From assembly GCF_000381265.1 (NCBI RefSeq), contig NZ_KB906257.1, positions 248,001-312,000 of the forward strand: DNA of 64,000 bases, given 5' to 3'. Position 1 is the stretch's first letter; the number at the start of each line of letters is the position of its first letter. A model generated the notes under the pieces. That model did not search any database. It had not been told where the DNA came from and worked only from the letters and a program-made list of their open reading frames with translations. This document shows, in pieces, positions 50,189-59,698 of this stretch. Made by a program: the position numbers and the translations under genes. The stretch is from Curvibacter lanceolatus ATCC 14669 (GTDB lineage: Bacteria > Pseudomonadota > Gammaproteobacteria > Burkholderiales > Burkholderiaceae_C).

Positions 50189-51949
50189 ATGCTGCGACGC
50201 CATTGGTTGAGAACGACTGCGCTGATGTCCTTTGCTGCGACACTGCCGGTCAAGGCGCGAGAGGCTTTGCGCAAGCCCGGCGATGCGGTGATCGGTGGAT
50301 CTGGCAGGTATCAGCGCATCGTCCGAAGCATTCGCGACACTTTCCCGTCCCCTGTTCGATCTCAGGCGGCAGACAGCCGACTGTCGCGCCTCATGGCATT
50401 TGCGATGTCGGAGTACGAAAGGCGCAAGTCCCACCGGACCTATCTGGGCACCCGTGGTGCGCTTGACTATGCCGGCGCGCGGCGTGAACGCATCGGCGAA
50501 TCACTGGGCGATGCTCGGAGCACGATCCGGGAGACCGCACGCTATCTGGAAGGTCAGTACACCTGGAGCCATCCCAACGTGCACCGGCTTCACGGATCGG
50601 CCACCTCCGTGTCGATCATTGGCCAGTTGTTCGGCTCGATCATCGACCCCAACACGGTCTGGGACGACCTGTCGCACAAGGCGGCCGAAGCCGAAGTGCG
50701 GGTATCCGCCATGTGTGCGGCGCTGGTTGGGTACGAAGCAGACAAGGCGCTCGGTTTGTTCACCTTTGGGGGAACTGGGACCACCCTTTACGGCATCAAG
50801 GTAGGGGCCGAAATCGCGCAGCCGGGCTTGTTCAACGAGGGGCTGCGACAACCCTTGCGGGTGTTTGGCTCGGACCTGGCGCACTACGCGAAACTCAGCG
50901 CTTCCGCCTGGCTGGGGCTCGGCGCTCAAGCCGCAGTGTCCGTGCCCACCGGGGATGACAACTCGATGGATGTGGTCGCGCTGGAGAAGGCCTTGCGCCA
51001 GAGCATCGAAAAGGGCGAACGGGTCGCCGCGATTGTCGTCACCATGGGGACGACGGATGCCTTCGGCATTGATGACATTGCTGCGGTACATGCCCTGCGC
51101 AAGCGGCTTGTTGAAGAGTACCGACTCGACTACACCCCGCACCTGCATGCCGACGCCGTCATCGGTTGGGCCTACGCGGTTTTCAATGACTATGACTTCG
51201 GTGCAAACCCGCTCGGTATTCCCAACGACGCCTGTTCGTCGCTCGAGGTGGTCCGGCAACGCATTCGGCATTTGCATCTGGCTGACTCTTTGGGCATCGA
51301 TTTCCACAAGAGTGGCTACACGCCCTATGCGTCAAGCCTGTTCCTTGCGCGCGATGCCCAACTGCTCAATACCATTCGGCGCGACAAGGTGGCCATGCCG
51401 TATTTGTTCCAGTTCGGCGAATACGACCCAGGCATTTACACACTGGAGTGCTCGCGCTCCGGCGGGCCTGTCCTGGCAGCGCTGGCGAACTTGCTGATGC
51501 TTGGCAAAGACGGCTACCGAGGCTTGCTCGGTCATTGCATCGAGATGTCGAATCTCTTGCGCCAGAAGGCACGCACACTGCCCTGGTTGACGGTGCTCAA
51601 CACCGGGAACCACGGTGCAGTGGTCGTGGTCCGTGTCTACCCGGATGGCGTGGATGCCGACAAGAGTTACCTGTCGGAAAAGGAAGGCGTCGCCAACCGC
51701 GATGCGCTGGCTCGTTACAACGACTTCAACAAGGCGGTCTACCTGGCAACCCGGGGTGCAGCAGAAGCCGGTGAAAGCTCTGTGTTCGTGCAAACCAGCC
51801 GTTACCGAAATACCGTCTACGGAGAGCCCATCGTCGGGATCAAGGTCTTCACTTTGTCTGCTTTCACCGACTCTGCCTCCGTAGATGCCGCCATCGCGGC
51901 ACTGCAGGCAGCCCGCAAGAAGGCGGCGAGCGGACTGAAATTCGCCTGA
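50189..51949 (+). CDS. PLP-dependent group II decarboxylase with Tat-like export signal
   Basis: 586 residues. N-terminus: RRHWLRT followed by a hydrophobic stretch to VKA, a Tat-like signal. The PLP fold has TFGGTGTTLYGIK near 192-204 for phosphate, HADAVIGWAY with Asp322 for the ring nitrogen and DFHKSGYTPY with Lys374 as the Schiff-base residue. The closest families are glutamate/tyrosine-type decarboxylases, which are normally cytoplasmic. Export would need a folded, cofactor-loaded enzyme, which is what Tat carries. It starts 19 bases after the GMC gene. Substrate unknown; an aromatic or acidic amino acid is possible. Confidence 0.83.
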   Translation: MLRRHWLRTTALMSFAATLPVKAREALRKPGDAVIGGSGRYQRIVRSIRDTFPSPVRSQAADSRLSRLMAFAMSEYERRKSHRTYLGTRGALDYAGARRERIGESLGDARSTIRETARYLEGQYTWSHPNVHRLHGSATSVSIIGQLFGSIIDPNTVWDDLSHKAAEAEVRVSAMCAALVGYEADKALGLFTFGGTGTTLYGIKVGAEIAQPGLFNEGLRQPLRVFGSDLAHYAKLSASAWLGLGAQAAVSVPTGDDNSMDVVALEKALRQSIEKGERVAAIVVTMGTTDAFGIDDIAAVHALRKRLVEEYRLDYTPHLHADAVIGWAYAVFNDYDFGANPLGIPNDACSSLEVVRQRIRHLHLADSLGIDFHKSGYTPYASSLFLARDAQLLNTIRRDKVAMPYLFQFGEYDPGIYTLECSRSGGPVLAALANLLMLGKDGYRGLLGHCIEMSNLLRQKARTLPWLTVLNTGNHGAVVVVRVYPDGVDADKSYLSEKEGVANRDALARYNDFNKAVYLATRGAAEAGESSVFVQTSRYRNTVYGEPIVGIKVFTLSAFTDSASVDAAIAALQAARKKAASGLKFA

Positions 51950-51978
51950 TGACTTTCCATTTTTCACAGAGGTTCCCC

Positions 51979-52749
51979 ATGGCCCTGTCTTCACTCTGCA
52001 CCCGCATGAATTTCATGGCACGGCGTTTCGCCATGATCGCGGGCCTGGTTCTGCCACTGGCCTTGCTCGGGTCGCCTGTGCATGGCCTCGAGCCTGCCAA
52101 GGCTCCGCTTGAGATTCCGGCCCAACTGTTCGCTTTGACCCACCCGATCGGGCAGCAGCGCCTCATCGAAAGCAGCTATCGCCAAGCGTACTGGCCGCTC
52201 GCGGCCTATTTTGAAACCCAGCGCAATCAGGCTTACTGCTCAGTGGCGACTTCTGTGGTGGCCTTGAATGCCCTGGGCGTAGCTCGCCCAATGACGGGCC
52301 TGTATCCGGACTACCGCTTTTTTACCCAGCAGGACTTTTTTGAGGGGGTGGATCCGCGCATCGCCCAGCCCGAGGTGGTGGCCAAGGAAGGCATGACGCT
52401 GGCCCAGCTTGGACAGGTTCTTGCCTCCCAGCCCGTGCGGGCTGAGGTCATCTTTGCCGATACGCTCGATCTCAGCCAGTTGCGCCTGCTGCTGATGAGG
52501 CACTTGCGGGAGCAGGACCGTTTTGTACTGTTCAACTTCAATCGTCGCATTCTCGGCGAGGCTGGCGGTGGGCACTGGTCACCCCTGGCGGCCTATCATG
52601 AAGCGAGCGATTCGGCTCTGTTGATGGATGTAGCCCGTTACAAATATCCGCCCGTGTGGGTGCCCTTGGTGGAGCTGCTGCAAAGTGCACAAGACCATGA
52701 CAGCGTGAGCGGCAAGGCTCGCGGCATGATCGTGCTCAGTGGGCGTTAG
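51979..52749 (+). CDS. Phytochelatin synthase-like cysteine protease, exported
   Basis: 256 residues from ATG 51979 (AGAGG upstream; the frame also opens at 51949). Signal peptide with ARRFAMIAGLVLPLALL. The papain-like triad is Cys87 (in QAYCSVATS), His199 (in GGGHWSPL) and Asp217 (in LLMDVARYKYPP); spacings of 112 and 18 residues equal those of plant and cyanobacterial enzymes to within one residue. Bacterial single-domain members cleave glycine from glutathione. Here the enzyme would act outside the cytoplasm on glutathione or another gamma-glutamyl-type peptide. Confidence 0.86.
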   Translation: MALSSLCTRMNFMARRFAMIAGLVLPLALLGSPVHGLEPAKAPLEIPAQLFALTHPIGQQRLIESSYRQAYWPLAAYFETQRNQAYCSVATSVVALNALGVARPMTGLYPDYRFFTQQDFFEGVDPRIAQPEVVAKEGMTLAQLGQVLASQPVRAEVIFADTLDLSQLRLLLMRHLREQDRFVLFNFNRRILGEAGGGHWSPLAAYHEASDSALLMDVARYKYPPVWVPLVELLQSAQDHDSVSGKARGMIVLSGR

Positions 52750-52755
52750 AACTCA

Positions 52756-53829
52756 ATGGCCTTCATACGAGATATTGCAGCGGGCCGAGACCACAGCCTG
52801 GTGCTGGGTGTCAACGGGCGTCTGCTGGCCTGGGGCGGCGACGGCACAGGGCGATTCCCGCCTCCCGCCAACGTGTGTTCCGTGCCCATGCCGGCGTCGT
52901 CTGCGATCGTGGTTCGCACCCCGTCGCCCCTTCAGCAGGTCAGTGCCAGTGGCGGGACCAGCTTGGGCCTGGACGAGCGCGGATTGCCCTACCTTTGGGG
53001 CGCGAACCGGGCTGGCATTGGCGGGCGTCTGGCGCACATCCTGCACGAAAGCCCGCAGGCGCTGAAAGGCCTGCCTCCGATTGCGCGGCTGCACAGCAGC
53101 GAGTTCCTTTCACTTGCGTTGACGCGTGATGGACGCCTGTTTGCCTGGGGGCTGGTCAAGCATGCGACGCAGGTGAGCAACGACCAACCTTCCATGGTCC
53201 GCGGATTGCCCACGCTGGCGCAATGCGCGGTGGGCGGCTCGCATGTGCTGGCGATCGATCAATCCTGCGGGCTTTGGGGCTGGGGCGCGAACGCGGCGGG
53301 CCAACTTGCGCAGGCCCATCTCCAGGACGAGGACAGTCCGGTGCGCATCCGGGGAGTTGGCCGTGCGCAGGCGGCGGCGGCGGGCCCCAGCCACAGTCTG
53401 GCGATCGATGCCGATGGGAAGGTGTGGGCATGGGGGAGCAATCAGCATGGCCAACTGGGTTGTCGCGAGGCCGCTTACAGCGACATACCGTTGTGCGTCC
53501 GGCTGCCTGAGAGGGTCGCGAAGATCGCGGCCGGCATGTACGTGTCCTATGGCCTGGGCGTATCGGGGCGGCTCTATGCCTGGGGTTGGAATGCACGGGG
53601 CCAACTTGGGCAGGGTGATGTGCTGCCCCATCAGGGCATCTTGACGGTCGCGCTGCCTCGTCGCATACGGCAAGTGGTCTCCGGACAGGGGCATGTATTG
53701 GCCTCCGACGGTGAACAGGTCTGGGCCTGGGGTGATAACACCAGCGGCCAGCTTGGCCGCGAGGGGGGGCATAGCGGCATCCCGAAGCCTCTGCCCGCGG
53801 TCGGCCCAGCATTTCCCCTCCCCACCTAA
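52756..53829 (+). CDS. RCC1-type seven-blade beta-propeller protein
   Basis: 357 residues. Seven repeats can be counted, each ending in a W-G or G-Q-L-G pattern: LLAWGG, YLWGANRAG, LFAWGL, LWGWGANAAGQLA, VWAWGSNQHGQLG, LYAWGWNARGQLGQ and VWAWGDNTSGQLG. No signal peptide is evident, unlike its neighbours, so it may stay in the cytoplasm or be carried by a partner. It is probably a protein-binding platform or inhibitor-like scaffold. It lies 6 bases after the protease gene, so translation is coupled. Confidence 0.84.
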   Translation: MAFIRDIAAGRDHSLVLGVNGRLLAWGGDGTGRFPPPANVCSVPMPASSAIVVRTPSPLQQVSASGGTSLGLDERGLPYLWGANRAGIGGRLAHILHESPQALKGLPPIARLHSSEFLSLALTRDGRLFAWGLVKHATQVSNDQPSMVRGLPTLAQCAVGGSHVLAIDQSCGLWGWGANAAGQLAQAHLQDEDSPVRIRGVGRAQAAAAGPSHSLAIDADGKVWAWGSNQHGQLGCREAAYSDIPLCVRLPERVAKIAAGMYVSYGLGVSGRLYAWGWNARGQLGQGDVLPHQGILTVALPRRIRQVVSGQGHVLASDGEQVWAWGDNTSGQLGREGGHSGIPKPLPAVGPAFPLPT

Positions 53830-53845
53830 CCCACTGAACTCACCC

Positions 53846-55528
53846 ATGACTCACCCACCTTCCCGCCGAAATTTCCTGAACGTCAGTTGGCAACTCGGTG
53901 TCGGGGTCATGGTTTCCCCCGTGCTGGCCGCCTGCGGTGGGGGCCAGACGACGCAGGAAACCTTCGTTGAGCCGCCAAGAATCAAGGCAGCGGATGGTGT
54001 TCTCGACTACACCTTGCGCATGGCCTATGCCGATTTGCAGATCGACGGCAAATCAGTTCACTTGCGGACCTACAACGGCATGATTCCGGCCCCCACACTG
54101 CAAGTGCGGGCTGGGGATGTGTTGCGCCTGCGGGTCGAAAACGATCTGCCGCCGAATCCCGCCAGCGCCGAGCCTGTCGAGCACCTGCGCTATATGAACA
54201 GCGCGAATCTGCACACCCATGGCTTGCACGTCTCGCCAAAGATGGTGGGTCCTGGGGTGTTCGGAGATTACGTCGTGGATGGCCCAGCGTCTGCCGTCCA
54301 ACCCGGTGCGGTGCGCCAGCACGAGTATTCGATCGTCAGCGATCACCCCATCGGAACCTCCTGGTACCACCCTCACTTGCACGGTTCGACTGCCATCCAG
54401 GTGGGCAGTGGCATGGCGGGGGCCATCCTGATCACGGGCGATCTGGACGATGTGCCAGAGATCGCCGCGGCACGTGACCGTGTCATGATTTTTCAGGCCC
54501 CTGTCTTCGACGCGGACGGCCGGCTCGAAAGCTTCTCGCAGGTGACAGCCCCTGATGCTGAGCCCCCTTTTCTCATCAACGGGGTACGCCGCCCGCGGTT
54601 GGTGCTGTCTCCTGGCGAGGTACAACGCTGGCGTCTGGTCAACGCCGGCATTGCCAACTACCTGAATCTGGCATTGGATGCTCACGACCTGCACCTGATC
54701 GCACTGGATTCCTGCCCACGGCGACAGGCGCAGGTCTACTCGGCGCAAGCCGATGCCGGTCTGGTACTGGCACCGGGCAATCGAGCAGATATTTTGATCA
54801 AGGCGGGGCCTCCTGGGCGCTACCTGCTGCGCACCAAACCCTATGACATGGGTTTTCCAAACCCCTTGGCGGGTGATGTCCTGGCCGAGTTGGTGGTCGA
54901 GGGTGCGTCCATGAACATGGCGCTGCCGACGGCGGATCTTCCCGTATCGCAGGTGCTTCGCCCCATCACGGACGATGAGCTGGCCGCACATGGAGGCCTG
55001 CGCCGCAAGGTCGTGCTGCGTTCGGTTTTCAATGAGAACGGTGATCCCTTGAGCGCAGCCCCAGCGGTTGACGCGCTTGACCATCCTGGAGATGAGTTGT
55101 CCCAATGGCAATACCAGACAGATGGCACCTTCTTCGCCGATACGGCGTTCACGGTGGGTGTTGGCGACGGCACGGCTTCGGCAACACCGGTCATGCCGCA
55201 GCGATTTGCGCCGTTTCAATCACACCGGGCGACCCGCCAGACCGTCGCGCTGGACAGCGTTGAAGAGTGGACCGTCTACAACATGAACGCGGTTCAGCAC
55301 CCCTTTCACATCCATATCAACCCATTCCAGGTCGTCAAGATCGACGGTTTGCCGGTCGAGCCCTACTGGGCGGACACCATCGGATTGCCCAAGGGGGGCA
55401 CGGCGCAGGTGCCCACATCCGTGACCTTCCGTACCCGCTTCTCCGATTTCACGGGCCTATTCGTCATGCATTGCCACATCCTGGCCCATGAGGACATGGG
55501 CATGATGCAGCTTGTGGAAGTGACGTGA
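53846..55528 (+). CDS. Tat-exported multicopper oxidase
   Basis: 560 residues from ATG 53846. The signal has SRRNFLNVS and ends in VLAACGGG, so it is Tat-type with a possible lipobox. All four copper segments are intact: HTHGLH (about 122-127), WYHPHLHG (about 173-180), HPFHIHINPF (about 485-494) and HCHILAHEDMGMM (about 541-553). It oxidises phenols, amines or metal ions and reduces O2 to water. The Met after the last segment suggests a type 1 site with Met ligand. It could be the terminal electron acceptor for the preceding enzymes. Confidence 0.93.
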   Translation: MTHPPSRRNFLNVSWQLGVGVMVSPVLAACGGGQTTQETFVEPPRIKAADGVLDYTLRMAYADLQIDGKSVHLRTYNGMIPAPTLQVRAGDVLRLRVENDLPPNPASAEPVEHLRYMNSANLHTHGLHVSPKMVGPGVFGDYVVDGPASAVQPGAVRQHEYSIVSDHPIGTSWYHPHLHGSTAIQVGSGMAGAILITGDLDDVPEIAAARDRVMIFQAPVFDADGRLESFSQVTAPDAEPPFLINGVRRPRLVLSPGEVQRWRLVNAGIANYLNLALDAHDLHLIALDSCPRRQAQVYSAQADAGLVLAPGNRADILIKAGPPGRYLLRTKPYDMGFPNPLAGDVLAELVVEGASMNMALPTADLPVSQVLRPITDDELAAHGGLRRKVVLRSVFNENGDPLSAAPAVDALDHPGDELSQWQYQTDGTFFADTAFTVGVGDGTASATPVMPQRFAPFQSHRATRQTVALDSVEEWTVYNMNAVQHPFHIHINPFQVVKIDGLPVEPYWADTIGLPKGGTAQVPTSVTFRTRFSDFTGLFVMHCHILAHEDMGMMQLVEVT

Positions 55529-56850
55529 AACATCCTGCCGAAGCGAATGACCGCGCGTCGCCGCTCGGGATCGAGCCCCCGTTTCCTCAGGGGGGGAGTT
55601 TCGCCATCGCTGCAGCCTGCATGTTGGCCGCTGTCGCTCTGCCGTTGTTGGGCTGGGCCACGGCCACGCAACTTGCCCCAGGGCTTGTGCTGGCGCTGCT
55701 GGCAGGCTTGTGGATGTTGTCGTCAACACCTTTTCTGCTTCCCCCTTTGCTGGCACTCTTGCTGCTCTGCTTGTTCGATGTTGTTCCTTCGGCAGACTTG
55801 ATCAGGGCGGCCTCGGGCGACGCTGCGCTGTGGGCTTTGGCTTCATTGATCCTGTCGCAGGCGGCCAGACAAAGTGGGCTGCTGGGCACCTTGTTCGTCC
55901 ATGCCGCCGGGCGAGCTGCGCCGGGCAGTGGGGGTCGTGCGATGGGGGCTGTGATCTGGTTGGCTCTGGCGCTGGCGCTGCTTCCGTCGCCGGCGCAGGC
56001 CGCCAGATGGAGCGAGAGTTTTCGTGCGGCCTCAGGGCTGTCCCTTCGAGCAGGCCGCGAACTGTCGGGAGCCGCACATCTGCTGGCGCGGCTCGCTTGG
56101 CTGCCTGCCCACCCAGCCAACCTGGTGGCAATAGGCCTATTGCCTTCGGGAGGCCTGGATCGTTTCGTCGCCCTGCACTGGCTGCTTCAGGTGTGGCCGT
56201 TGCTCGCCCTCGCCTTGGTGCATGGGGCGGCCGCCCAGTGGCTGTCAGCGCGACCCCCCCGACATCCGGAATCGGCTCACTTGATCTCTGCGCAGATCAA
56301 GGACAGGTTTGCCCTTCACGGCGTGGCAGGCATTGGCTTGGGGCTGGCTGTGATGACGGTGCTTCAGCCTTTCCATGGACAGGCCCCCGGACAGGTGGCG
56401 CTGTTGGGTCTGGTCATGTTGTTTGCGCTCCGATGGGTGCCCGCTGGCAGATTTCACCCGTCGATCGATTGGGAGGTGTTGATTGCAGTAGGGCTGTTGC
56501 CGGGCCTGATAGCAGCGCTGGGCTTCTTGCTGCCGGAAGCGGCGGTGTCTCTGCCACTGGCCGCCACAGCCTTGCCACTGTTGCTGGTTTTGCGGGCCCT
56601 GTTTCCTGCTCTGGCAGCGGTCAGCCTGGCCTTCGTCATTGTTGTTCCCTGGACGGGGCGTTTGAGCGCAGATCTGTTGACTACGGCGCTGCCGGTGTTG
56701 GTCTCGCTGCACATTGCCGAACTGGTTCTGGTGTGTCCTGGCGCCGGTGATCGTGGCGTCGGTTGGCAGGGCGTTCTCCAGGCGCTGAGGCGTCCCTGGA
56801 CGTGGCTTTGGGTCGGGGCGTACTACCTCTGGCTTGGCTGGATCCCATGA
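55525..56850 (+). CDS. SLC13/DASS-like polytopic membrane protein
   Basis: 441 residues from GTG 55525, which overlaps the oxidase stop. About eleven hydrophobic segments after a polar N-terminus of 25 residues. Layout and segments such as LARLAWLPAHPANLVAIGLL and SLAFVIVVPWTGRLS resemble the DASS/ArsB ion-transporter superfamily, but the paired S-N-T motifs are poor. It might be a transporter half or a receptor-like relative. The next gene begins inside its stop codon (ATGA). Confidence 0.6.
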   Translation: MKHPAEANDRASPLGIEPPFPQGGSFAIAAACMLAAVALPLLGWATATQLAPGLVLALLAGLWMLSSTPFLLPPLLALLLLCLFDVVPSADLIRAASGDAALWALASLILSQAARQSGLLGTLFVHAAGRAAPGSGGRAMGAVIWLALALALLPSPAQAARWSESFRAASGLSLRAGRELSGAAHLLARLAWLPAHPANLVAIGLLPSGGLDRFVALHWLLQVWPLLALALVHGAAAQWLSARPPRHPESAHLISAQIKDRFALHGVAGIGLGLAVMTVLQPFHGQAPGQVALLGLVMLFALRWVPAGRFHPSIDWEVLIAVGLLPGLIAALGFLLPEAAVSLPLAATALPLLLVLRALFPALAAVSLAFVIVVPWTGRLSADLLTTALPVLVSLHIAELVLVCPGAGDRGVGWQGVLQALRRPWTWLWVGAYYLWLGWIP

Positions 56851-57953
56851 TGGGGGTCTTTCGCGGTCCAGTTGTGGGTGTGCTGGCGGGCGTCTCGTGC
56901 TGGCCGAGACGCTTGTTGCTGAGCGCTTTCGTCGTGCTGGCGAGCAGCCTGCTTTGGAAAGGGGCGCGTCGGCCGGCCGTGCTGGTGGTGCACAGTCAGA
57001 GCGAAGGGATTCCCTGGACCCAGGGTATTGATGCCGGGTTTGATGCGGTGTTTGGTGTCCGCAAGGAAGTCCGGTTGCAGCGCATTTACCTGAACGCCCA
57101 TGACACTCAGCGGGTCGCCGACCAAGTCAACAGGGCGCACGGCTTCATTGCCCGCTGGCGCCCGGATGCGTTGATCACCGTGGATGACTTCGCACAACTC
57201 GCCGTCGGCACGCGCTACGTCGACCAGGTGTCGCCGCAGGTGGTTTACAGCGGTATTGAAGATGCTGGACGTTCCCTGGCGACCCGTGCTGCCTCCAACG
57301 TCAGCGGTATTGTGGAGCGCACGCCTTGGGCCGTGGTCGAGCGCACGCTGCTGAGGCTTGCCAGGCCGCCAGATGGCTCTGCGCGGCAGGCCAATTCAGG
57401 CCGACCGCTGCGCGTCGCCATGATCAACGATGGTGGCGCCGCGTCTGATGAGGAAGCGCGAGGCTTCGCTCTGCACCCCTGGGCGCACGCGGTACCAGTT
57501 GGGGTTTGGCGTTGTCAGACCCTCGCTGAGTGGCGCACGGCCCTCCATGAGATAGCACACCGGGCCGATCTGGTGGTGGTGGGTGATTACCGGGCGATAC
57601 CGGTACCAGAGGGCACCAATGCGCCGATCTGGACGAAGCAGTTGGCGACGCAGGCTTTGGATGCGTTGCCGCAACCGATGGTGGCGCTCTCGTACTACGC
57701 GGTTCGAGATGGCATCCCGATGGGGGTGCTGCCTTCGCCGATGGAACAAGGCGCGGTCGCCGCACGCTATGCTTTGCGTGCTCTCTCGGGCTCATCGGCT
57801 GGTTCACCCTTGTTGCCGCAATATTCCGTCACATCGGAATTCGCGCTGGTGGTCAACCCTGAATCGATGGCGCAACGCCGACTGGCCATCGGTGCCGTCG
57901 ACGCCTATTACGCGCGGCTTTCAAGCCGGATGCTGGGGAGTGGTGGGCGGTGA
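56847..57953 (+). CDS. Anchored periplasmic binding-protein-like protein (ABC_sub_bind type)
   Basis: 368 residues from ATG 56847. The membrane anchor is at about 19-35 (LLLSAFVVLASSLLW). The two-lobed fold then begins with AVLVVHSQSEGIPWTQGIDA and continues with RPDALITVDDFAQLAVG, VVYSGIEDAG and, in lobe two, LRVAMINDGGAASDEEARG and ADLVVVGDYRAIPV. This matches DUF534-type substrate-binding proteins, which often lie beside transporters or sensors. Here it is wedged with overlaps between two SLC13-like genes. Confidence 0.68.
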   Translation: MMGVFRGPVVGVLAGVSCWPRRLLLSAFVVLASSLLWKGARRPAVLVVHSQSEGIPWTQGIDAGFDAVFGVRKEVRLQRIYLNAHDTQRVADQVNRAHGFIARWRPDALITVDDFAQLAVGTRYVDQVSPQVVYSGIEDAGRSLATRAASNVSGIVERTPWAVVERTLLRLARPPDGSARQANSGRPLRVAMINDGGAASDEEARGFALHPWAHAVPVGVWRCQTLAEWRTALHEIAHRADLVVVGDYRAIPVPEGTNAPIWTKQLATQALDALPQPMVALSYYAVRDGIPMGVLPSPMEQGAVAARYALRALSGSSAGSPLLPQYSVTSEFALVVNPESMAQRRLAIGAVDAYYARLSSRMLGSGGR

Positions 57954-59698
57954 AAGGAACTCTGCAGGCACATCCCTTTTGGCGCAGTCTGGACCTCTCG
58001 ACGCGTCAACTGCTCACCCTTGGCTTGCGACCGCTGCAATGGTCGGGGTCGCACGAACTGCAGCAGCTCAGCCAGGGCGAACTCGTGATTGGTTACTTTG
58101 CCCATGGGGGCGTGCTCACGGTGAATGCAAGCACCTTGCTGGCGCAGACAGCGCAGGCTTGCGTCATACCCGATGACGCGGGTCATGGGTGGAGGATTCC
58201 CAGTGACCTTCTGCAACCCTTGCTTGACGGCCAAGAGTCAAGCCAAAGCGAGCTGGCGCGAGCTTGTTCCGCACCTTTCGTGATACCAGAGGTGCCTGGA
58301 CCCGCTCCAGGAGATGAACGCACAGACCCGTTCTCCGGGGCTTTCACGGTTGGCTGGCTCATGGCAATTGCCTTTGCGTTGTTGGCCTCTCTGGTGTGGG
58401 GCAACACGCCTGCGCTCAGTGCGTCTTCGGTTCAGCGGCTGCATTTCCTGGCGGCGCTGGCCTCGGGCTTGTGCATCTGGATTTTCAACCTTGCCCCACC
58501 CTTTGTTGGCGCCTTGTTGGCACTGCTGCTGATGGTGGCGGGCAGTGGCCTACCGCCTGAACTGGCGTTCTCAGGCCTGGCCAGTGGTAGCTTTTACCTG
58601 TTGCTGGGCATGCTGGGCGTCAGTGCGGCTGTCCAGCAGTGCGGGCTGGTGGCACGCCTGCTGTCGGCGGTGCTCAGGCATTTGCCCCGCGGAGCCAGGA
58701 CTGTGCAGGTCAGTGTGTTGTTGATCGGGGTCCTCATGTCGGCATTCATTCCCAGTACCTCTGGGCGATTGCAGCTGATCACCCCCATGGTCAATGCCTT
58801 TGCCCGACCTGGCCACCGATCTGCGCTCGCGTTTGCGGGCTTGTCCGGTTGCACCTTGTTTTCGACCGCATTTCTGTTGGGCAATGCTGGCAACTTCATT
58901 GTGCTGGGTATTTTGCCGGCGCATTGGCAGCCCCACGTGAATGGGCTGATGTGGTTCCGGGGCGCTGCAGTCTACGTGGGGGTGCTTGGCGCCTTGTTGG
59001 CCGCGACGCTGTTGTTGCAGTCCTTGGATTCCGCGGGGGCCAGGTCGCAGACAGCGGTTCCTGATCACCCATTTTCTGCCGACGAAGGCATCGTCGCCCT
59101 GGCGCTTTGTTGTCTCACCTTGGGACTCGGTCTTGGCAATTTTCACCACATCGAGACCTCCTGGTTGACGCTGTTCGTGTTCTTGCTCCTGCTGGCCACC
59201 GGTGTGCTGTCCTCGTCCGGACTGCGCAGCGCCATTCATTGGCCCATTCTCATTTATCTGGTGTGCACGGTGGGGTTCGCTCGTGGGTTCGCATTCACTG
59301 GGCTGAATGAGTGGATTGGCGCCCATCTGGGGGTGCTTACATCGCTCATGCGCGGTGGTCAGACACAGTTTCTGTTGTGGCTCATCGCCATCGTATTGCT
59401 GATGCGGTTGTTGTTGCCTGCCGTGGTCTGTGTGACCACGATTTGCGCTGTGATGATGCCGTTGGCCGATTTGTTCGGCTTGAATCCCTGGGTCATTGGC
59501 TTCGTCGTGCTGACCGCCAGCGAGGTCTGGTTCTTCCCGCATCAAAGCACCGACTACCTGTTGTTTCGTGAGTCGACCGGGCTGGACTCTGGAGAGCGAA
59601 CATGCTTGCTTCGCAACAACACCCTCATCCAAGCCTGCAGGGTACTGGCATTGGCCTTGTCGATTCCCTATTGGCAGCATTTGGGGTATGTGCAATGA
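57950..59698 (+). CDS. SLC13/DASS-family transporter with extra N-terminal soluble domain
   Basis: 582 residues from GTG 57950. The first ~130 residues are soluble (FWRSLDLSTRQLLTLGLRPL, then YFAHGGVLTVNASTLL), perhaps a degenerate cyclic-nucleotide-like or binding domain; not recognised. A 12-segment transporter follows, with the two family re-entrant motifs: FIPSTSGRLQLITPMV (about 264-279) and LLLPAVVCVTTICAVMMP with WFFPHQSTDYLLF near 525-537. It imports a carboxylate, sulfate or related anion with Na+ or H+. It overlaps both neighbours by four bases. Confidence 0.78.
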   Translation: MKGTLQAHPFWRSLDLSTRQLLTLGLRPLQWSGSHELQQLSQGELVIGYFAHGGVLTVNASTLLAQTAQACVIPDDAGHGWRIPSDLLQPLLDGQESSQSELARACSAPFVIPEVPGPAPGDERTDPFSGAFTVGWLMAIAFALLASLVWGNTPALSASSVQRLHFLAALASGLCIWIFNLAPPFVGALLALLLMVAGSGLPPELAFSGLASGSFYLLLGMLGVSAAVQQCGLVARLLSAVLRHLPRGARTVQVSVLLIGVLMSAFIPSTSGRLQLITPMVNAFARPGHRSALAFAGLSGCTLFSTAFLLGNAGNFIVLGILPAHWQPHVNGLMWFRGAAVYVGVLGALLAATLLLQSLDSAGARSQTAVPDHPFSADEGIVALALCCLTLGLGLGNFHHIETSWLTLFVFLLLLATGVLSSSGLRSAIHWPILIYLVCTVGFARGFAFTGLNEWIGAHLGVLTSLMRGGQTQFLLWLIAIVLLMRLLLPAVVCVTTICAVMMPLADLFGLNPWVIGFVVLTASEVWFFPHQSTDYLLFRESTGLDSGERTCLLRNNTLIQACRVLALALSIPYWQHLGYVQ

